DNA of 64,000 nt from Citrobacter sp. Res13-Sevr-PEB04-36 (GTDB taxonomy: Bacteria > Pseudomonadota > Gammaproteobacteria > Enterobacterales > Enterobacteriaceae), in the NCBI RefSeq assembly GCF_015672735.1, contig NZ_JADABY010000025.1, positions 62,001 through 126,000 of the forward strand. Reading direction: 5' to 3'. The notes under the pieces were generated by a model. It made no database searches and was not told the origin of the DNA. It saw nothing but the letters and a program-made list of their open reading frames with translations. This document shows, piece after piece, positions 16,701-25,715 of the stretch. Position 1 is the stretch's first letter. Each line of letters begins with the position of its first letter. Both the position numbers and the translations under genes were made by a program.

Positions 16701-18299
16701 TTAATTTAATTTAGCTTTTGAAAAATCACTGCCCATCAGGCTGACGCTGTATCCGCTGACATTACTGCGTGTGGCATAAAATGTTTTGCCGTTTGCCAGT
16801 GCGATCCACGGGGCCTGCTGATAGAAAATCTCTTGCGACTGCTGGTAAAGCGCGGCGCGCTCTTGCGGTTTGCTCACCAGTTTCGCCTTTTGCACCAGTG
16901 TATTATACGCATTATCGCACCAGCGTGCGGCGTTGGATCCGGTTTTAATGCTGTTGCAGCCCAGCAGCACATCGGCAAAGTTATCCGGATCGCCATTGTC
17001 GGACATCCAGCCAAACAGCGCGGTGTCGTGCTCACCCTTACGCATTCCGGAGAGGTATTCTCCCCACTCGTACGATACGATTTTTGCCTTCACACCAACC
17101 TTCGCCCAGTCGCTTTGGATCATCTCAGCGATCCGACGGGAGTTCGGATTGTACGGCCGTTGAACCGGCATCGACCACAGCGTCGCCTCAAACCCATTCT
17201 CCAGCCCTGCTTTCTTCAGCAGTTCTTTCGCTTTTTGCGGGTCGTAATCGTAGTCTTTCAGATCGTTGTTGAAGCCCAGCATATTCGGTGGAATCGGTGA
17301 TTTTGCCACCGTGCCTGAACCTAAGAAGACGGCGTTAATGATCGCTTTTTTATCGGTCGCGTAATTCAGCGCCTGACGTACCAATACGTTATCAAACGGT
17401 TTTTTCTCAGTATTAAACGCCAGATAACCGACGTTCAGTGCGTCGACCGAATGCAGCGTCAGGTCGCTGTTTTTCTTAATTTCCTCAAACTGCACCGGCG
17501 CAGGCGCGGGAATTATCTGGCACTCGTTGGTTTGCAGTTTTGCCAGTCGCGTTTGCACGTTTGGCGTAATGGCGAAGATCAGGTGTTTGGTCGGAACGTC
17601 ACCATCCCAGTAGTTCGGGTTGGCCAGATAGCGGATTTGTGAATCCTGCTTGTACTGTTGCAGCACGTACGGTCCGGTACCAATCGGCCAGTTATCGACG
17701 TTTTCCGGCGTGCCTTTTTTCAGCATTTGATCGGCATATTCCGCAGAGAGAATAGACGCGAAGTCCATCCCCCAATCGGCCAGAAACGCCGCATTAGGTT
17801 CGTTCAGCACAAACTGGACATGATAATCATCAACCTTCTTCACCTCTTTGATAAGCTTATCCAGTCCGACATCATTGAAGTACTCGTAGCTACCCTGTGA
17901 AACCTTATGGTACGGATGATCGGCATCTTTCTGACGTAATACCGAGAACAGCACGTCATCCGCGTTAAAATCACGCGTCGGTTTGAAGAATTTATTGCTG
18001 TTGAACTTCACGCCCTGACGCAGGGTAAAGGTATACGTCAAGCCGTCAGGGGATATCGTCCAGTCGGTGGCCAGAGATGGTACCGGGGTATTTTTCACCG
18101 GATCAAAGTTGATCAGTCGGTTATACAGCACCTGAGAACTGGCCACAAACGACGGGCCGGAGCTGGCAATTTGCGGGTTAAACGATTCGGGAGACGCTTC
18201 AGAGCAGTAGATGAGGGTGTCGGTATTGGCAGCAAATGTAGCGCCGGTCGGTAATACCGCGCTGAGCGCCAGCGCGAGCAACGTTTTCCTTGCAGTCAT
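16701..18299 (-). CDS. Periplasmic peptide-binding protein, DppA paralogue (family 5)
   Basis: A 532-residue family 5 solute-binding protein clearly related to dipeptide-binding DppA. The signal peptide ends at about TFAANT (residue 23). Shared landmarks include YCSEASPESFNPQ, the PIGTGPYVLQQY region, MPVQRPYNPNSRR and the GDNGDPDNF-like loop (here SDNGDPDNFADVLLGC). No permease or ATPase genes are nearby, so it probably feeds an existing transporter such as DppBCDF or serves as a chemotaxis receptor ligand carrier. Peptides, possibly haem or another DppA-type ligand, are likely cargo. It is divergent from srfABC. Confidence 0.88.
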   Translation of the reverse strand: MTARKTLLALALSAVLPTGATFAANTDTLIYCSEASPESFNPQIASSGPSFVASSQVLYNRLINFDPVKNTPVPSLATDWTISPDGLTYTFTLRQGVKFNSNKFFKPTRDFNADDVLFSVLRQKDADHPYHKVSQGSYEYFNDVGLDKLIKEVKKVDDYHVQFVLNEPNAAFLADWGMDFASILSAEYADQMLKKGTPENVDNWPIGTGPYVLQQYKQDSQIRYLANPNYWDGDVPTKHLIFAITPNVQTRLAKLQTNECQIIPAPAPVQFEEIKKNSDLTLHSVDALNVGYLAFNTEKKPFDNVLVRQALNYATDKKAIINAVFLGSGTVAKSPIPPNMLGFNNDLKDYDYDPQKAKELLKKAGLENGFEATLWSMPVQRPYNPNSRRIAEMIQSDWAKVGVKAKIVSYEWGEYLSGMRKGEHDTALFGWMSDNGDPDNFADVLLGCNSIKTGSNAARWCDNAYNTLVQKAKLVSKPQERAALYQQSQEIFYQQAPWIALANGKTFYATRSNVSGYSVSLMGSDFSKAKLN

Positions 18300-18581
18300 G
18301 GTCTAATGCCTTCTTATTTTATTATTCAGCTCATTATCAGAGCATAGCTGACAAAAACTGACTAATAACAAATCACTATCAGGTTATTCAAATCCGGTGG
18401 TTTTTGCTGATTAATTCGACAGCACCGGTGAAATAATTTCCCTTAAGTCTTTTTCAAAACGTCAAGATTTTTCCCCACGCTCTATGCCATGAAAATTCAC
18501 CCCTTTTTGCCTCTCTTCCACCGTTTGCTCGTTTTTATAAGCCGTAAAGTAGATGTGTGAAGAAGTCTAAGGGATAACAAC

Positions 18582-19892
18582 GTGGCAAAAATTCTCTTGC
18601 GCAGCGGCAATTTGGATGACTATCAGGCCGTGGGCGGCGGTGGTCAGGCCGTTTTTGATTCAGCATTGCAAATTCGTGAAACGCTTCGTCTGCGAAAACA
18701 GCAGGCCATGGCCGATTGTCTGGCGATCCCACAAGTCAACGATAACGGCGATCGGGTTGACTGGTATTCCCCGATTGAAGGACAGGCTGTCGCCTGGAAA
18801 GCCGCTGATGAAGACGCGCGCTTTCGGGCATTACGCTATCTGGCCAGCACGCTGGACAGCGCGGCGACTCTCAGTCGTAAAAGCCTGCAATCGGGTAAAA
18901 CCTCGCTGCAATTGTTTGGATCTCTGCTGGAAAAGGCCGTTCAGTTTCCTGGGGAAAATCACGTTTTTCTGGTTGATGGTAAACCGGTTATTACGTTCTG
19001 GGGTTTCGTTAATCTGAATGAAAATACGCGTGACGATGTGCTCGACTGCTTGCGGATCGCCGATATTCCTCCGGTCATGCCCGCAGCGGAAGCCGAACCT
19101 GAAGAAGCGATGGTCGTCCCGGAAATTACCTTTGCCGAAGCCGATGCACCTTTACTGACGCCGATCGTGGAGCCACCTAAACCCGCAGAACCTGAACCAC
19201 CATCCCCGGTCATTGAGAATGAACCTGAAGTCGTGCCGTTGCCCGTCTTGCCAAAACCTGCGCGTAAACTGCCACTGTGGAGCCTGCCAGTTGCTGCGGT
19301 CATCATTGCCGCCATCATTGGACCGCTGCTGTGGAAACAGCAGGCGACACGCCCTGCGCCCACACAGCAGCCGGTTGAGATAGCGAAGGTCGACGTTAAG
19401 CCACTGCCAACCCTGACGTCTGCACTGCCGCTGCATCGTGCGGAAGTGATCCCGGCGGTGAAAAAAGAAAAGCCCGCCGAAGGGCCGGTAGTGATTGCCG
19501 CGATCCCGAAAGATGCGCTGGTGATGGAAGCGAATCAGATGAAGGTCGGCACTACTCGTTTCCTCAACGGCAACTGGCGCGTGATGGTTGACATCAAAGA
19601 TCCGGTCAGCGGTAAAGCGCCATCGCTGCGTTATCAGATTCAGACCAATAAAGGCACTGCGCGGGTCGTCCACGGCGACAATGTGGTGTGTCGCGCGGAG
19701 ATTTTCTCCGGTCTGCATCAGTCGGGGGAATTAATGATTAAGAGTCGCGGGAATGCGCGTTGTACGGACGGCTCGCGCTATCCGATGCCGGAAATCACCT
19801 GTAAAGCGGGAACCAACGACGTGGCAGCCTGTACCGCCCGTTATGACGATCACGCGGAGATCCCCATGACCATCAAAAAGATAGGTGCCTGA
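18582..19892 (+). CDS. srfA: SrfA-like protein (first gene of srfABC)
   Basis: A 436-residue protein, GTG start after AAGGGA. Residues 1-170 are soluble, then a Pro/Glu-rich linker (about 170-225), one strongly hydrophobic segment LPLWSLPVAAVIIAAIIGPL (about 229-250), a second Pro-rich linker and a C-terminal domain of about 130 residues with several cysteines that could form disulfides. This layout suggests a type II bitopic inner membrane protein with an extracytoplasmic C-terminal domain. In Salmonella the homologous gene is one of the SsrB-regulated factors. The molecular role is not established. Four bases separate it from srfB. Confidence 0.85.
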   Translation: MAKILLRSGNLDDYQAVGGGGQAVFDSALQIRETLRLRKQQAMADCLAIPQVNDNGDRVDWYSPIEGQAVAWKAADEDARFRALRYLASTLDSAATLSRKSLQSGKTSLQLFGSLLEKAVQFPGENHVFLVDGKPVITFWGFVNLNENTRDDVLDCLRIADIPPVMPAAEAEPEEAMVVPEITFAEADAPLLTPIVEPPKPAEPEPPSPVIENEPEVVPLPVLPKPARKLPLWSLPVAAVIIAAIIGPLLWKQQATRPAPTQQPVEIAKVDVKPLPTLTSALPLHRAEVIPAVKKEKPAEGPVVIAAIPKDALVMEANQMKVGTTRFLNGNWRVMVDIKDPVSGKAPSLRYQIQTNKGTARVVHGDNVVCRAEIFSGLHQSGELMIKSRGNARCTDGSRYPMPEITCKAGTNDVAACTARYDDHAEIPMTIKKIGA

Positions 19893-19896
19893 TTTT

Positions 19897-22878
19897 ATGT
19901 TGGTGAATCTGTGTGATTACAAACAGAGCGTGACGCTCATCGCCAATAGCGGCGTGCAGTTTCTGGATTTTGGCCTGACGCCGCAGGAATCCGCGCATCA
20001 CGGGCGCTTTGTGCGAAAAACGGCCAACGGCCCGCTGCTGCGACTGGATTTCGACCTGACAACGGGCCGCTATACGTTACCAGGTAGCACTGGCGGGCAA
20101 CCCGAAGTGGTCAAGCCAGAAAGCACCCAGACATTACATTATTCACTGGACGTGCTCGACGGCGTCTGGCTGCCGCTGCCGTTCCTGCGCTTTAACCCAC
20201 CGCGCACGTTTGTCGAAGGCCCGGATAACTGGGCACGCGTGCAGGTACGCAAGCTGGCGCAACCGGACAGCGCGGGTAACACGCACCGCGTAACCGTGGC
20301 GCTGGACAGCCAGTTGACCGAGCATGCCCCCGCCGCGTTGACGCCAAATGAAAACGACCTGCTCAATGGCACGCGATTTGCGCTGGCCTGGCACGATAAA
20401 GAAATCGCTGATTTCCTCGACCAGACGTGGATTGACGGCTGGCTGCGCGAATCCTTTTTGCATCATGTCTCGCAGCAAGAAAACCGTGCCGAACATGAGA
20501 TCCAGCTCGCACTGCGCAATTTTGAGTATCAGGCGCACTGGCTGAATGTGCTGACCCTGCTAGGCGAGCAACTGGCCATTCCGGAAGTGAAGCTGGTGAC
20601 GCACACCCTCAGCGCCCCGGCCATTCCCGTCGATCTGATTTTAGATATTGGTAATACCCATACCTGCGGCGTATTGATTGAAGATCACGGTGACGCCAAT
20701 GACGGTCTGCGCCAGACGGCAGAGTTACAGGTACGTTCATTAAGCGAGCCGCAATACCTCAACGATCCGCTGTTCACCAGCCGACTGGAGTTTTCCGAGG
20801 CGCGTTTTGGGAAACAGCACTTTTCCGTGGAGAGCGGTCGTGACGATGCCTTCATCTGGCCGTCGATCGTTCGTGTCGGCGATGAAGCCCGCAAGCTGGC
20901 CATGCAGCGCGTCGGCACCGAAGGCAGCAGCGGGATCTCCAGCCCGCGTCGTTATCTGTGGGATGAAACGCCAGTGTTGCATGACTGGCGCTTTAGCCAG
21001 ATGAATGGCAAAACTCAGCGCGAGCCGCTGGCAACCGCCTTCCCGCTGATGAATCTGATGAACGATGACGGGCAGCCGCTGTTTAGCCTGCCGCAGGATG
21101 ACCGGCTGCCGGTATTCTCACCGCAGTACAGTCGCAGCACGCTGATGACTCATATGCTGTGTGAAATTCTGGCGCAGGCGCTGGGGCAAATTAACAGCGT
21201 GGCGACACGCCTGCGGCTTGGTTTTCCGGCCTCGCCCCGCCAGCTGCGTACGCTGATCCTGACCCTGCCGTCTGCGATGCCGAAACAAGAACGTGAGATC
21301 TTCCGTTTACGCATGTTTGAGGCCATTGCATTAGTGTGGAAAGCGATGGGCTGGCATCCGCAGGATGACGATTTTACCACCCGCAAGCAGCAGGAAAAAA
21401 GCGTGGTTCCCGTCCCTGAGATCCAGATGGAATGGGATGAAGCCAGCTGTGGGCAGCTGGTGTGGTTATATAATGAAGCGATTTCACACTACGACGGGCA
21501 CACCGAATCATTCTTCAACGCCCTCGCCCGTCCGGACCGCCTGCCGGAGCCTGGTGAAGTCAACGGTCGCGCCCTGCGTGTGGCATCGATCGACATTGGC
21601 GGCGGCACTACTGATATGGCCGTGGTCCATTATCAGTTAGATGATGGCGTGGGGGCGAATGTCAAAATCACGCCGCATCTGCTGTTTCGTGAAGGATTCA
21701 AGGTTGCCGGGGATGACATGCTGCTCGATGTTATCCAACGCTGCGTGCTACCCGCCCTGCAAACCCGCTTACAACAGGCGGGCGTCACCGACGCCGCCGC
21801 CCTGCTGGCCGCGCTGTTTGGCGACTCCGGGCGCATCGACACCCAGGCGATTTTACGCCAGCAAACGGCGTTACAGCTGTTTATGCCGCTCGGGCATGCG
21901 GTGCTCTCAGCCTGGGAGCAAAGCGATGTTAACGACCCGGTGGCGGGACTGCATGCCACCTTTGGTGAATTGCTTACCCAGCCCCCGACGCGCAACGTGA
22001 TGAACTATATCCAGCAGGCTATCGATCATGCGTTGCCTGCGGGCTCACCGGTCTTTGACGTGCTGAGCGTGCCGCTGCAGGTGCAGTTCAGGCCGTTACA
22101 AGAAGCCTTGCTGGCCGGGCAGTTTACCCTGACATCTCCACTGCACGCCGTGTGTGAAGCCATCTCGCATTATCGTTGCGACATTTTACTGGTAACCGGC
22201 AGACCCGCCTGTTTACCTGGTGTACAGGCGCTGATTCGCCACCTGCAGCCCGTTCCGGTGAATCGTATGATTTGGATGGACAGCTACCGCGTGCATGAGT
22301 GGTATCCGTTTAGCCAGCAAGGGCGCATTGGCAATCCGAAGTCCACCGCCGCCGTGGGCGCCATGCTGTGCAGCCTGGCACTGGATTTACGTCTGCCGCG
22401 TTTTAACTTTAAAGCCGCCGATATCGGCGCGTACTCGACGGTACGCTATCTCGGCGTATTAGATAATACGGTTAATACCCTGCGCGATGAGAATATCTGG
22501 TATCACGATATCGACCTTGATAAGCCGGGTGCAAAGCTGGATGCGCGTCTGAATTTCCCGCTACGTGGCAATGTGACATTAGGTTTCCGTCAACTGGCGA
22601 ACAGTCGCTGGCCTGCTACCCCGCTGTATACACTCAGTATCAACTCTGCTGAGCTGGCGAAAACCATCGCTGGTGATGGCGTATTAAACGTGCGTCTGCA
22701 ATTACGCGGCGGTAGCAAAGAGGCTGGCCCGGAATACTTCGTTCTCAGCGATGCCTGGCTGCAGGATGGCACGCCCGTTGCCGCCAACGCCTTAACCTTA
22801 AAATTGAATACGCTGGCAGACCGCCGCCACAGCGGCAGCCATTACTGGATTGATAGCGGGAGTGTGTACCTGAAATGA
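19897..22878 (+). CDS. srfB: SrfB-like protein with actin/Hsp70-type ATPase motifs
   Basis: A 993-residue cytosolic protein. Two segments look like the phosphate loops of the actin/Hsp70/hexokinase (ASKHA) fold: LDIGNTHTCGVLIEDHG near residues 250-265 and SIDIGGGTTDMAVVHY near 564-578. That suggests nucleotide binding, which I infer from the motifs. ATG 19897 is chosen over an upstream GTG at 19885 that would overlap srfA; the protein then begins MLVNLCDYKQ as in Salmonella SrfB. Its stop overlaps the srfC start by four bases (ATGA). No signal peptide or membrane segment is seen. Confidence 0.88.
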   Translation: MLVNLCDYKQSVTLIANSGVQFLDFGLTPQESAHHGRFVRKTANGPLLRLDFDLTTGRYTLPGSTGGQPEVVKPESTQTLHYSLDVLDGVWLPLPFLRFNPPRTFVEGPDNWARVQVRKLAQPDSAGNTHRVTVALDSQLTEHAPAALTPNENDLLNGTRFALAWHDKEIADFLDQTWIDGWLRESFLHHVSQQENRAEHEIQLALRNFEYQAHWLNVLTLLGEQLAIPEVKLVTHTLSAPAIPVDLILDIGNTHTCGVLIEDHGDANDGLRQTAELQVRSLSEPQYLNDPLFTSRLEFSEARFGKQHFSVESGRDDAFIWPSIVRVGDEARKLAMQRVGTEGSSGISSPRRYLWDETPVLHDWRFSQMNGKTQREPLATAFPLMNLMNDDGQPLFSLPQDDRLPVFSPQYSRSTLMTHMLCEILAQALGQINSVATRLRLGFPASPRQLRTLILTLPSAMPKQEREIFRLRMFEAIALVWKAMGWHPQDDDFTTRKQQEKSVVPVPEIQMEWDEASCGQLVWLYNEAISHYDGHTESFFNALARPDRLPEPGEVNGRALRVASIDIGGGTTDMAVVHYQLDDGVGANVKITPHLLFREGFKVAGDDMLLDVIQRCVLPALQTRLQQAGVTDAAALLAALFGDSGRIDTQAILRQQTALQLFMPLGHAVLSAWEQSDVNDPVAGLHATFGELLTQPPTRNVMNYIQQAIDHALPAGSPVFDVLSVPLQVQFRPLQEALLAGQFTLTSPLHAVCEAISHYRCDILLVTGRPACLPGVQALIRHLQPVPVNRMIWMDSYRVHEWYPFSQQGRIGNPKSTAAVGAMLCSLALDLRLPRFNFKAADIGAYSTVRYLGVLDNTVNTLRDENIWYHDIDLDKPGAKLDARLNFPLRGNVTLGFRQLANSRWPATPLYTLSINSAELAKTIAGDGVLNVRLQLRGGSKEAGPEYFVLSDAWLQDGTPVAANALTLKLNTLADRRHSGSHYWIDSGSVYLK

Positions 22879-25034
22879 GCAAGACGTTAAACACCGCACA
22901 GGCCGCCATCGAATGGGTGACGGACACGCGCACACGCGCGGCGCGCCTGGATGATGAAGCGGATTCCCTGCTGGCTCAGCTCACGTTAGCGGCTGTAAAT
23001 GAAACCGCCCTCAATGCGACCTTTGCGTCACAAGGTTGTGTGGGATTGTACGGACACTCGCAGGCGGCGAAAGCGCATCTGCTCTGCGCATTGTGCAGCA
23101 ATGCCAGTGGCAAACTGAACATCACTACGCCGGACCGCAGCTTCGATTACTTCACGCACATTAATCCTGGCCATGCGCCAACCAACATGGCTATCCGCTT
23201 TACGCGCGAGACGCCTCCAGTTGACAACGCGTGGCCGCTACGCCTGCGGTTGATTAGCGAGGCGGAACTGGTTCAGCTGTTTATCACACAGTTCTGTTCG
23301 TCACCTGACAACCGACAGGTTGAAAAAGCAATCATTGAAGCGCGATTAGAAAAATGGCAGGCATTGCGCCAGCGTCATCCTGTGCCGGGGATCTGCGCAC
23401 AAGACGTGGCGGCTATTGCGCGTTTCTGGCGCTGTCGGGTACCCTCAAATCAGCAGCAAATTGACGATGCACTATGGCATCAGTTTGCTACGCTGCTTCC
23501 GGCGCTGGATCTCACCACCCGGGCACATGCCTGGGCGTTACTGTGGGGAGAGCAACCGGAACTCACGCAGCAGTTTCTGGCACTGGCGCATACACTACAA
23601 CAGACCGGGCATGCGGACGAATTAGCCGCCCCGCTTAGCCTGCTGGTTGATCATTTCGGCTTACCCGCCGAAAGTTATCTTACTCAGGCTGCGCTGACCG
23701 GTAGTGATACCCCAGGCGATGTGGTGGTGCATCCCGTTGCCAACAATCAGTTGCTCAATGCGGTCAGCTTGTCACTGGATTCACTGGCGCTGCTGACCCG
23801 CGAACTGGTGCTGACAGTAGAAGACGCGGTGCTGGAGGGCACTGACCTGCTGGATATTCCCCTCGCACCGGATGCACACCCACACCCGCTATGGCAGGCA
23901 AAATTGGGTTGGATGCTGGAACATTACCGCCAACATCTGCAACCCGATGTGCTGCTCATCTGTAACGCGGTATCCGCCCGTTCACAGACGCCGACTGTCA
24001 CCCGTACGCTACTCGGCTGGGTAAATGATACCCAACCGCTACATGATGCCGCATTACCGGGCGTGGTGTGGGCTATTACCCCACAGGATGCGCGTTTTAG
24101 CACCCAGCAAAACCTCGATGAGGCGGTTCAGCAATTAATGGGCAAGCCCGGACTGCACTGGGGAACGCTGCAGGCGCTGGATAAGCACAGTTTACAGCGA
24201 CTGGTTGAATGGCTGTCGCAGGCCACCTCACCCGTTCAGCGGCAGGCTCGGTTTATCTCCCTGCGCGAGCAGAACCAGCAGCAAATTCGCGCCACATTGA
24301 TGAACTGGTTACATGCCGGTGATGAGCCGCCCGGCGCAAGCGAATCACTTATCCGCCAGTTGCAGGCTCAGGCGGCCAGGCATGGCGAACTGCTGGAGGG
24401 GCTGCTGCCATCCATGCGCAGCTTTGAATCACTGTTGCGCGTTCAGCAACCGCGAGAGGAGCAGGTTAGCGGCTTATTTAATGACGCGATCGACCTGTTT
24501 GCCGACGTGCGGGATACCTCTTATCCACAAGAGAGTAAAGAGGCCGGATATCAGGCACATAAAATGTGGATCAACCATGTGCGCCAGTGGTGTCGTAATG
24601 AGAATAACGCGCGTCGCCTGCAGCTGCAGCCGCAAACCTTAAGGCAGGTTGCCGACATTCTGGTGACCACCAGCTACCGGCTGGAGATGCCGCAACGCCT
24701 GCACGCAATTATGCAGCGCGAGAACGTCTGCGCAGCACAGTTGCACGCGGATATCGGTGATTTTATTACCTGGCTCGGGTTTGCTCGTGTTGCCGAGGAA
24801 CAGCGCCCTGCCAGCAGGGTCCAGAAAGGCGCCGCTATCTTTAGCGCCCCGCCGCAACAGCCGATGCGTCGACTGGCAAAACTGGACGAGCAACCTCGGC
24901 ATGGTGCCAGCCGATACGTTTATGACTGGTTGGTTGCCCTGTACACCCGCGCCAATGAAAACGCGGGTTATCAGCATCCGCTGGATGTGACTGAAGCAGA
25001 CAGGTTGCGATTAATCGCGCTGCTAAAGATCTGA
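22875..25034 (+). CDS. srfC: SrfC-like putative virulence factor with degenerate P-loop
   Basis: A 719-residue protein of the SrfC family. Near residues 56-68 the stretch GLYGHSQAAKAHLL has the position and spacing of a Walker A loop, but the usual GK[ST] end is replaced by KAH, so nucleotide binding may be altered. A hydrophobic strand followed by ICNAVSARS lies near residues 358-368. The rest is largely helical and Gln-rich. It overlaps srfB and ends the operon, converging on ortT with only 8 bases between. Function is not established; in Salmonella it is annotated as a virulence factor. Confidence 0.85.
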   Translation: MSKTLNTAQAAIEWVTDTRTRAARLDDEADSLLAQLTLAAVNETALNATFASQGCVGLYGHSQAAKAHLLCALCSNASGKLNITTPDRSFDYFTHINPGHAPTNMAIRFTRETPPVDNAWPLRLRLISEAELVQLFITQFCSSPDNRQVEKAIIEARLEKWQALRQRHPVPGICAQDVAAIARFWRCRVPSNQQQIDDALWHQFATLLPALDLTTRAHAWALLWGEQPELTQQFLALAHTLQQTGHADELAAPLSLLVDHFGLPAESYLTQAALTGSDTPGDVVVHPVANNQLLNAVSLSLDSLALLTRELVLTVEDAVLEGTDLLDIPLAPDAHPHPLWQAKLGWMLEHYRQHLQPDVLLICNAVSARSQTPTVTRTLLGWVNDTQPLHDAALPGVVWAITPQDARFSTQQNLDEAVQQLMGKPGLHWGTLQALDKHSLQRLVEWLSQATSPVQRQARFISLREQNQQQIRATLMNWLHAGDEPPGASESLIRQLQAQAARHGELLEGLLPSMRSFESLLRVQQPREEQVSGLFNDAIDLFADVRDTSYPQESKEAGYQAHKMWINHVRQWCRNENNARRLQLQPQTLRQVADILVTTSYRLEMPQRLHAIMQRENVCAAQLHADIGDFITWLGFARVAEEQRPASRVQKGAAIFSAPPQQPMRRLAKLDEQPRHGASRYVYDWLVALYTRANENAGYQHPLDVTEADRLRLIALLKI

Positions 25035-25042
25035 CGCCGCCA

Positions 25043-25216
25043 TCAGAAAAGAGAAAACAGGAGTGCGACAGGAAAGCTCATCGGCCATGTCGCCCCGACT
25101 AATACCGCACTGAGAAAGCGAATACGCTTTTTATCATGCGAAAGAAACCAGGTGATGATTGCCGCGATGGCGGCCATTGCCGCATAAAAAACCAGCATAT
25201 TTTGGTACAGAGACAT
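25043..25216 (-). CDS. ortT: OrtT, orphan GhoT-family membrane toxin
   Basis: A 57-residue protein almost identical to E. coli OrtT (YdcX). It starts MSLYQNMLVFYA and ends VALLFSLF, with two hydrophobic segments separated by the conserved TWFLSHDKKRIRFLSA loop. GhoT and OrtT insert in the inner membrane and lower membrane potential and ATP; OrtT has no dedicated antitoxin and is linked to the stringent response to certain antibiotics in E. coli. No antitoxin gene is seen beside it here either. The ribosome binding site is weak, which suits a protein made in small amounts. It converges on srfC. Confidence 0.92.
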   Translation of the reverse strand: MSLYQNMLVFYAAMAAIAAIITWFLSHDKKRIRFLSAVLVGATWPMSFPVALLFSLF

Positions 25217-25408
25217 TTAGGGCATCCGGGCCTGAAGGGAAAATCGCGCGCAATATGCTATTTTTCATGACGCACATCAAGTTTTATTCATTTTTTTAAG
25301 AGAATTTCCGAGAAAACAGCCGTTCTCCGTGATGTTCAGATTTCGTACTATTGCGGATAGTTTTAACCCGTACTATACCCATAGGGGTTAAATCGAAAGG
25401 TGGCAAAA

Positions 25409-25504
25409 ATGAATGTTTCCAGTAAAACCGTGGTACTGATAAATCTCTTTGCTGCTGTAGGACTTTTCAGCCTGATATCCGCAAGGTTCGGCTGGTTTGC
25501 ATGA
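25409..25504 (+). CDS. yncL: YncL, 31-residue membrane protein
   Basis: A 31-codon gene whose product begins MNVSSKTVVLIN and ends RFGWFA, matching E. coli YncL in length and at most positions. It is essentially one transmembrane helix flanked by short ends. In E. coli this is a verified small membrane protein induced by stress; its function is unknown. AAGG lies 8 bases before the ATG. A perfect hairpin follows the stop by about 30 bases. It is divergent from ortT with a 192-base shared promoter region. Confidence 0.92.
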   Translation: MNVSSKTVVLINLFAAVGLFSLISARFGWFA

Positions 25505-25536
25505 TGTGCTCTGGTTGATTAATTGCAGCGCCTGCT

Positions 25537-25560
25537 GGCAGAGAGAACATTCTCTCTGCC
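25537..25560 (+). terminator. Hairpin downstream of yncL
   Basis: GGCAGAGAGAA and TTCTCTCTGCC form a perfect 11-bp stem with a two-base loop centre. The downstream bases are only moderately T-rich. Confidence 0.65.
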
Positions 25561-25715
25561 ATTAGTGTGCGATCTTCCCACTGCTGCACAGCCTGGTAAA
25601 TTATCCTTAGTGTGTAATAGCCCTAACCTTTCTGCGGTAATGAAATAGCGAAGCCCCGACATGCACTCCCCCTAAATTGTTCCGTATGAAGTGGTCTACT
25701 GAATTTGCCCCCCTT

